Below, piece by piece: positions 9,432-15,066 of a stretch of 15,066 bases of DNA. Below the pieces are notes generated by a model, which saw only the letters and a list, made by a program, of their open reading frames with translations, had not been told where the DNA came from and did no database searches. The translations under genes were made by a program, and so were the position numbers. This DNA is from Dinochytrium kinnereticum. Lineage: Eukaryota > Chytridiomycota > Chytridiomycetes > Chytridiales > Chytridiaceae. The number at the start of each line of letters is the position of its first letter. Position 1 is the first letter of the stretch. The DNA is taken from NCBI GenBank assembly GCA_027604005.1, contig JADGJT010000484.1, positions 1 through 15,066 of the forward strand, written 5' to 3'.

Positions 9432-11645
9432 ATGTCTTACGATACTTGCGCTTCATCGACAACCGTGGCCATCGGTGAAAATTATGACTGCGAAAAGGTC
9501 TACAGTGTTGCTGTTGTTGGTGCAGGGTGAGTGTGATCCATCTTGGTGAATTCCACCGTCTCTAGATGGTGATCGTTTCCACTCGTTCCGTCTCTAAACC
9601 TTTCTACAAAGGGCTGGTGGTCTTGCGATGGCATGCAACCTGAAGATGAAAGGGATTGATGATTTCGTTGTTCTTGAAAAATCTCCAAAGGTCGGGGGAT
9701 GCTGGTTCGAGTGAGTGGTGTTTGTTTTAGATGAGTTTTTCCTCGTTTGTTGACTTCATTTGATTTTCAGCAATACGTACCCTGGTTGTGGATGCGAGTA
9801 AGTTTTGTTTCGGGAGCATATGCGATGCTTATCAATTGGTACTTCCTCTTATTAATCGATTGCACATCGAATGGAATATTGCAGTGTTCCCTCCCACATG
9901 TATTCCTTTTCCTTCAATCTTAATCCAAGTAAGCTTTCTACCTCCATTTCAGTTCATTACTCCTGCTTCATTTTGTAACAGTACTTGGTTCAAAACAGAT
10001 TGGTCGAAAAAATACTCGAAGCAGCCAGAGATTCAGAACTATTTGCAAGACACTGCTTCGAAGTTTGGGGTCGACAAGATGATTAGGTATCTGCAATCAT
10101 TACATCTTTTTCTTCTTCTCCTTTCTTAACCATCCATTAGATTCAACTCTGAAGTTACTGGTGCAAGCTGGGATGACTCTTTGTCGATTTGGACACTCCA
10201 CATCCGTCGCCCAGATCTAATATCCTATTCCGTCCCGGCTTCACCAGACATATCGTCACCCATAACCATCCTCAAATCAAAGTTCCTCCTTGTCGCCCCT
10301 GGACCTCTGTCTATTCCAAAGTACCCTAACATAGCAGGACTATCATCCTTTCGGGGCTCGATGGTCCATTCGGCTCGTTGGGACCCAAAACTTGAATTGA
10401 CTGGGAAAAGAGTGGGTATTGTGGGAAATGGCGCCAGTGCTGTTCAGATTGTTGGGGAAATATCAGGGAAGGTTGCAGAGTTGAAGGTGTTTCAAAGGAG
10501 CGCGAACTGGGTGCCTATTCGAGGGAACATGGATTATTCTGGGTTGTGGAGGACAATGTTGAGATGGACACCGGGATTGTCGAGGTTGGTGAGGAATTTT
10601 ATATGGATCTCGGTACGGTTTTTTTTTTTTTTTTCCCGCAATTCTCGCCTTTCTTAATCTTCTTTTTCTGAGATTATTATCTAATTCCATACCCTTCACA
10701 TAAATAGCTTGAATTGACTTGGCTGGTCATGAAAATCAATTCCCCCATCCATCGTATTGCTACGTGGCTTTTCCTTAAGGACCTCGAGAAACGGGTTAAA
10801 GATCCGGTATTAAGGAAAAAACTTACCCCAAAGCATCCAGTCGGTTGTAAGGTTAGTTTCTTTCGTGGAGTGGTTGAAGTGCTTAAAGATTTTTTTTGAT
10901 GAATAGAGGATCACTCCGTCAGATTTGTACTATGATGCACTTCAAAAGCCACATGTTTCTCTGATTACGGAGCGCATTGTGAACTTTGAAGAAAACGGAA
11001 TATTGGACGCTACGGGACAGGAGGTATATATATTTACCTTCCCTGTATCTTTATGATTTGTGGAGATCGATCTCATGTTAACTATCTCCTTGACTAATTC
11101 TACAAGCATGCGCTAGATGTCATCATCCTAGCCACAGGGTTCGATGTCGGAAACCCAATAAAGGGAAGATTTGTTGGGCGCAACAAAGTCGACCTTGCAG
11201 CATTGTGGCAAAGTGAAGGGCTTGAGGTAAAGCTTATTTTTCTTGTTACATACCACTAATTCATGATCTGTCTTAGGCCCACCGCGGTACCTTTATCCAC
11301 CATTTCCCAAACCTCGCAATGCTGTCCGGCCCGAACTCGGGCCTGGGTCACAACTCGCAGATCCAACAGATGGAATCACAAATCTCTCTTATCATCCCTG
11401 TCATTCAGAAGATTCATTCTGGTGCTATCATCACGATCGAGCCAAAGCTTGAGAAGCAAAGACTATGGAATGCAAAATTGCAGAAACGGTTTGAAGGAAA
11501 GGTTTGGACTAGTGCGGGGTGTCAGAGCTGGTATCGGGATGAGAGGGGAAAGGTTGTCGCGCTTTGGCCTGGGCTTGCCACCGAGTTTCTTTGGGAGACT
11601 CTATGGCCACTGTGGAGTGAATATGATATAAAGAGTATAGTTTGA
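9432..11645 (+). CDS. Baeyer-Villiger-type flavin monooxygenase
   Basis: A predicted FAD- and NADPH-dependent monooxygenase that would insert oxygen next to a ketone or oxidise a soft heteroatom; the substrate is not readable. Ten exons (9432-9526, 9612-9710, 9771-9797, 9885-9928, 9999-10086, 10141-10612, 10708-10851, 10907-11023, 11107-11226, 11277-11645) give an intact 524-residue protein, the usual size for the fungal family. The FAD Rossmann motif GAGAGG is at residues 30-35, split by intron 1. NPNWSKKYSKQPEIQNYL follows near residues 87-104. The type I Baeyer-Villiger fingerprint FxGxxxHxxxWD is complete as FRGSMVHSARWD (188-199). The NADPH Rossmann motif GNGASA is at 213-218 and ATGFD at 371-375. 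There is no signal peptide, so it is probably soluble. The acceptor before 9999, not the two nearer ones, restores frame. It is divergent from the 8503-6249 gene. Family assignment is strong; whether it acts in steroid, aromatic ketone or secondary metabolism is unknown. Confidence 0.95.
10619..10634 (+). repeat. Poly-T run inside monooxygenase intron 6
   Basis: Sixteen consecutive T lie six bases after the gtacgg donor of intron 6. The run is a plausible length-variable site but lies outside coding sequence. Confidence 0.8.
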
Positions 11646-12233
11646 GATGGGGTTTAAGAGATATTCAATACTGTAAAAATGCTAGTCTCGCGGCGATAGG
11701 TTCATATCACTCGTTAGTGGTTTTGCTTAAAGTTAGCCCATATTCAGTCATTACCATGATGGGGCAACAAATGCTGGAAAGAGCTGAGAGGCTTTATTTT
11801 TTCTTCAATTCCAATCATAACAGAACGCCAGACTTCAAAAGAACCTTAATTATCTTGAAGGTCCCTAGGGCCTACTGGACACCTGCCCTTTTGTGGAGTT
11901 CGTCATGAGCTCCTGTTGCCGAACAGACGAACAATGGTTGATGACCTAGTACTCTGCATGCCACACGCGTAAGGTGGGATGTACGCAGTGTGTAGCATAA
12001 TAGCGCAAGGCACTGCCGCCATCCCTTTACCGTGAGTGGGCCACCTCTGCGACCCCGCTAGTCTCTAACATGATTGGCCTTGAAAAAAGTTGAGGTTGTG
12101 TGCAGAACCCGAAGCAAGTTGCCGACGAACGAACGATTTTCATAGGGCACCTTTGCACTTCCAGCTGTAAAGCGCGTCCCTTCGTATCGCGCTGCATGGC
12201 GCTACTTATTACTGATCCACCCCATTCACCCAT

Positions 12234-12251
12234 TCACTCACTCACTCACTC
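12234..12251 (+). repeat. TCAC tetranucleotide repeat
   Basis: Four and a half copies of TCAC in a pyrimidine-rich stretch, about 40 bases upstream of a short GT run at 12292-12301. Confidence 0.8.
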
Positions 12252-12345
12252 CCATCAACCACCCCCTCCACCAGTCAACCATCTACCTCCCGTGTGTGTG
12301 TGAGAGAGAAGAAGGGACGCCGCCCGCCTGGTAAACACCGGTCAG

Positions 12346-12348
<3 letters not shown>

Positions 12349-12378
<30 letters not shown>
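12349..12378 (+). repeat. GA dinucleotide microsatellite, 15 units
   Basis: Fifteen perfect GA units are followed by purine-rich GGAAA/GGAA repeats to about 12408. On the other strand this is a CT tract of the kind often found near fungal promoters. Confidence 0.85.
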
Positions 12379-12381
<3 letters not shown>

Positions 12382-13672
12382 GAAAGGAAAGGAACTGGAA
12401 GGAAGGAACAGCTGTTAGTCGTTGCATCCGCTTCACACATAAGGCTGGGGAGAAGGGGGCAGCTCACTGAGCCAAGCTGATGCCACGATAAGATCTACTC
12501 ATCAGTCTAGCTGACTTGCAATATTATTATTCTTCCAGCCATTTTGGAAACTAGCTGGTGGAGGCATGATCGTTTGGTTTAGTTCTCATGCATGGAGATA
12601 TTGTCGCTCTTTATGATACGTCTTCCGTCTATTCATAGAGCCCTAAAACAATCATCAAAATGTTTGGAATCGCTTGGTGTCGTTATTGCTCAATTCGATG
12701 GCATGTATGAGCCCTCGAAAGCTTTCCCATATCTCGTCATGTCTCACAGCGAAATACTGGACAAGTACAGGCTTCGTGACAACAAAGCCTTGCACCGTTC
12801 CCAAACTTGATAAGGGAAACTCTGACAGGGGAAGAAAGCCTCTCCATACCATCGAAAAACAGCGGCAAGGTGCTAGGGTCTTTTGGCTCTTTTGGCTCCC
12901 GATGGAAAGTTGCACGGGGCAGACACTATTGGACTTGAACTTTCAGAAAAGAAGATTATTCTACGTGTTTGATTCAGTATAGGTAGTTATCAGAGCATTA
13001 AAGGTTCAAAGAAGGGATAGGATATATTGTGTAAATTGCAGTGAATCACGATAAAAACTCGGAGTATATTCGTCTGGCCTATTCATGAGATCGACGGGCA
13101 CTCAGATTGGCTTCATTTTTCACCCAGCGTCGGAGTCTCCCAACAGTGGGTTTCTGAAGAAAAGCGCCCTTTTCAGTTTCGTGATTCCAGCCAACCACAT
13201 AAAAGAAGGCTTGTTGAAGATACTGGCAAAGAATGGAAAAGGGCTGACCCCATCGAGAGATTTACGGTCTTTTGTTTAAGAACGGAGGGATTTTTCAGAT
13301 AAGTGAAAGGATTTACGACTATGTGGGAAATAAACAAAGCCATTTCCCCGGTTGGCTAAAAAGCTGACGGATGTCTCCAGAAGACCTTTCTCGGTTCAAC
13401 CCAGTCTTGGCTCTGAACGGAACTCCGTCTTTCTCGTAGTTTTTTACCGGTATGCCAGCATTACCTGTGCAGTCCCCCTTCCAAGATCGGGACGCGGATA
13501 ACTTCAAGTATGTAGTGCAGCTGCAGCATTTGCAACATTTTACTAACCATTAATCGCGACCATGTTATTGACTAATGACAAAAAGGAAAGGTTTGTCAAG
13601 CCCGTTAGCAACCTTCACTGACATATCAAATAATGCGCATCTCTGACCACTCGCCGACATTCCAAAGAGGAC

Positions 13673-15032
13673 ATGCCGGTCTATATATCAGTCAATCAAT
13701 CAGGGGAAACTATTCAATTCAATACCCGAGAAGGCAGTCCTCGTCGGCGAGGCTACCATGCAATCAAGAGGAACTCGCAGAACCTACCTCATCAGCATTC
13801 AGACAATAGCATTTCCTCGGTTCCGGAACCTCCTTTAGCAAGAGTCAAAACAGAATCGTCACGGTCCCACGAACTGCGAATGCGACGCCATAGCGAATCA
13901 GAAGTTCTATGGAATAATTCTGGCACCACTGCAGCTGTGGAGCCACTTATCGAATCGATTGAGGACTACGTTGCAAAGGCGGGCTTTATTCCGTGAGTAT
14001 TTTAACAATTAGAAGATAAAAAGAGAATTACCAGCCTTACTTTTTGAATAAGAGCAACAGGGCTTCCACGCGATCCAGAAAGCAAAGGTAATAAATACAT
14101 TATTGTTCATACAACTCAAACGTATAACTGACTGCTCGGCCCGTTCACCGTTTTCTATAGGCTCTTATGCTCAAGGAATCAGATTCATCATAGGCTCAGG
14201 CAAGGTCTTCCGACAAGATAGCACAGGATCGGCAGATACGAAAGACGTCCCGACTCTCTCAGGCAGCAAAAAGTTAGCACATAAATCGGCAGACCCCAAC
14301 ACGCTTCCGCAGTTAACCTCACTACAACCCATAACTAACAAACTGCATTCGCCCACCAAGTCGCGTCATCATAGCCCTCAAAATGACCGAGTGATAATAA
14401 CGATATCACCATCTCCATCGATATCATCATTAATACACGTCTCCGACATATCGCCATCACGAAATGGTGATCATTCTACGGACAAGAAATTACACATGCG
14501 ACCACGGCGGTCGTCCTTTGATGGCACCAGTGGCAGACGGTCAAAAACATCATCGGCGACGAAGGTTTCGTCGCAACTTAAGAATGTCATAACGGTTGAA
14601 ATTGATTCGGGCTCGTCTATCCATCTTTCTAAGTCCTTCGAATTCACGCCAGTCGAACGTAACGCTGATACATCAGGGTTTCACACCATCCCGACTAAAG
14701 AAGTAACGAATTCAAAGGTAGATGGTTGCTCGAAGGTGGTGGAGGCGAAATTGGATGTGGATAGGGGGCAACCGACTGGGGCTGACGCTCACAGTGAGAT
14801 GGGCCGTAACAAAACACTTGTTGCGAAATATTCGTATGTTGCGCAACCTGTGGACGGCGCCCTGGAGGTCACAAATCAGTGCGAGGTGGGGATAAATGGC
14901 TACGAGACCATCGGCCGCCGCCCTTTTTCCCCTCATCCAAAAGCTGAGGAATCCGCTCCTGCCCCTACTGCCGATCAGGAATTTGATGCGGAGAAATCCC
15001 TGGCCACACGATGCACTTGCACCTTATTCTAA
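13673..15032 (+). CDS. CaaX-family paralogue E, opposite strand, ends CTCTLF
   Basis: Function is not recognised. Exons 13673-13992, 14053-14087 and 14161-15032 give 408 residues with consensus donors (gtgagt, gtaata). The DY motif IESIEDYVAKAGFIP is at residues 93-107 and is followed by a 35-base microexon (ATGLPRDPESK), as in the minus-strand paralogues. The next exon does not keep RSWSGDF; the nearest match is IIGSGKVF. RPRRSSFD is at 232-239 and RMRRHSES occurs in exon 1. The tail is Ser/Thr-rich and ends CTCTLF, a CaaX signal with Phe last and a second Cys upstream. The start is uncertain: the frame is open back to a stop near 13630. A phase-1 acceptor (ccaaag before 13668) could join an upstream exon, which would fit the two-module layout of the other members. 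Its orientation and greater divergence suggest an older copy. Confidence 0.74.
14053..14087 (+). other. Microexon of paralogue E
   Basis: This 35-base exon lies between gaataag and gtaata, in phase 2 and out in phase 1. It encodes ATGLPRDPESK plus the first base of Gly. Same position, phases and 3n+2 length rule as in the minus-strand paralogues. Confidence 0.74.
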
Positions 15033-15066
15033 TTGGAAAACATAAAATAAATATGTGGTTGGGGTT

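Larger units (their letters stand above)
11646..13672. other. Gene-poor 2 kb between the monooxygenase and paralogue E
   Basis: I see no supported gene. Open frames of 60-100 codons on both strands (for example 12592-12810, 12674-12982, 13085-13279, 12655-12915) have no known motif and no splice pattern linking them. The stretch contains a cluster of simple repeats at about 12234-12410. A possible lost or unlinked family exon at 13297-13343 is described as a finding. The last few hundred bases should hold the promoter of the gene at 13673. Confidence 0.5.

Noticed and set aside
9929..9998. Apparent frameshift in the monooxygenase after exon 4
   Set aside because: The two nearest acceptors break the frame, but the acceptor ending at 9998 restores it and gives the expected NPNWS motif.
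12592..12982. Overlapping open frames on both strands in the gene-poor region
   Set aside because: Short, with no motif, no credible introns and no similarity to the neighbouring family.
1..15066. tRNA, rRNA, CRISPR array, insertion sequence or transposon ends
   Set aside because: I looked for clover-leaf patterns, regularly spaced repeats, long terminal or inverted repeats and transposase-like frames and saw none.

Overview
The window looks like genomic DNA of a fungus with intron-rich genes, possibly a basidiomycete-like lineage, though I cannot place it by sequence alone. Every convincing gene is split by short GT-AG introns of about 42 to 112 bases, with a few apparent GC-AG introns. The predicted proteins are either a fungal-type flavin monooxygenase or Ser/Thr-rich proteins ending in prenylation signals. 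I see no bacterial operon features, rRNA, tRNA, CRISPR array or recognisable transposon.

Layout. Positions 1-8503 hold four head-to-tail genes on the minus strand (in transcription order 8503-6249, 5606-3447, 3273-1196, and 849 leaving the left edge). They are members of one paralogous family that I do not recognise. Positions 9432-11645 hold a ten-exon Baeyer-Villiger-type flavin monooxygenase on the plus strand, divergent from the first family gene. About 2 kb follows without a supported gene but with a cluster of simple repeats. Positions 13673-15032 hold a fifth family member, on the plus strand.

The family is the interesting part. Each member has one or two copies of a module: a short motif [L/F]-x-E-[A/S/T]-[L/I]-x-D-Y-x-x-K-x-x-[F/Y/L]-x-P at the end of one exon, then (in all but one member) a microexon of 29-44 bases, then an exon opening with a motif like R-[S/A/T]-x-S-G-[D/E/N]. 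All seven microexons enter in phase 2, leave in phase 1 and have length 3n+2. The rest of each protein is long, Ser/Thr/Arg-rich and probably disordered, with a recurring basic phosphosite-like motif R-x-R-R-[H/S]-[S/T]-[F/L]-D. Each of the four members whose end is visible stops in C-x-C-a-a-X (CKCSIL, CNCMIL, CACLIL, CTCTLF), which predicts a prenylated and probably doubly lipidated membrane anchor.

How the genes work together is not shown by the sequence. The family genes look like a tandem expansion of membrane-tethered, phosphorylatable scaffold-like proteins. The monooxygenase sits among them and shares an intergenic region with one, but a shared pathway is only a possibility.
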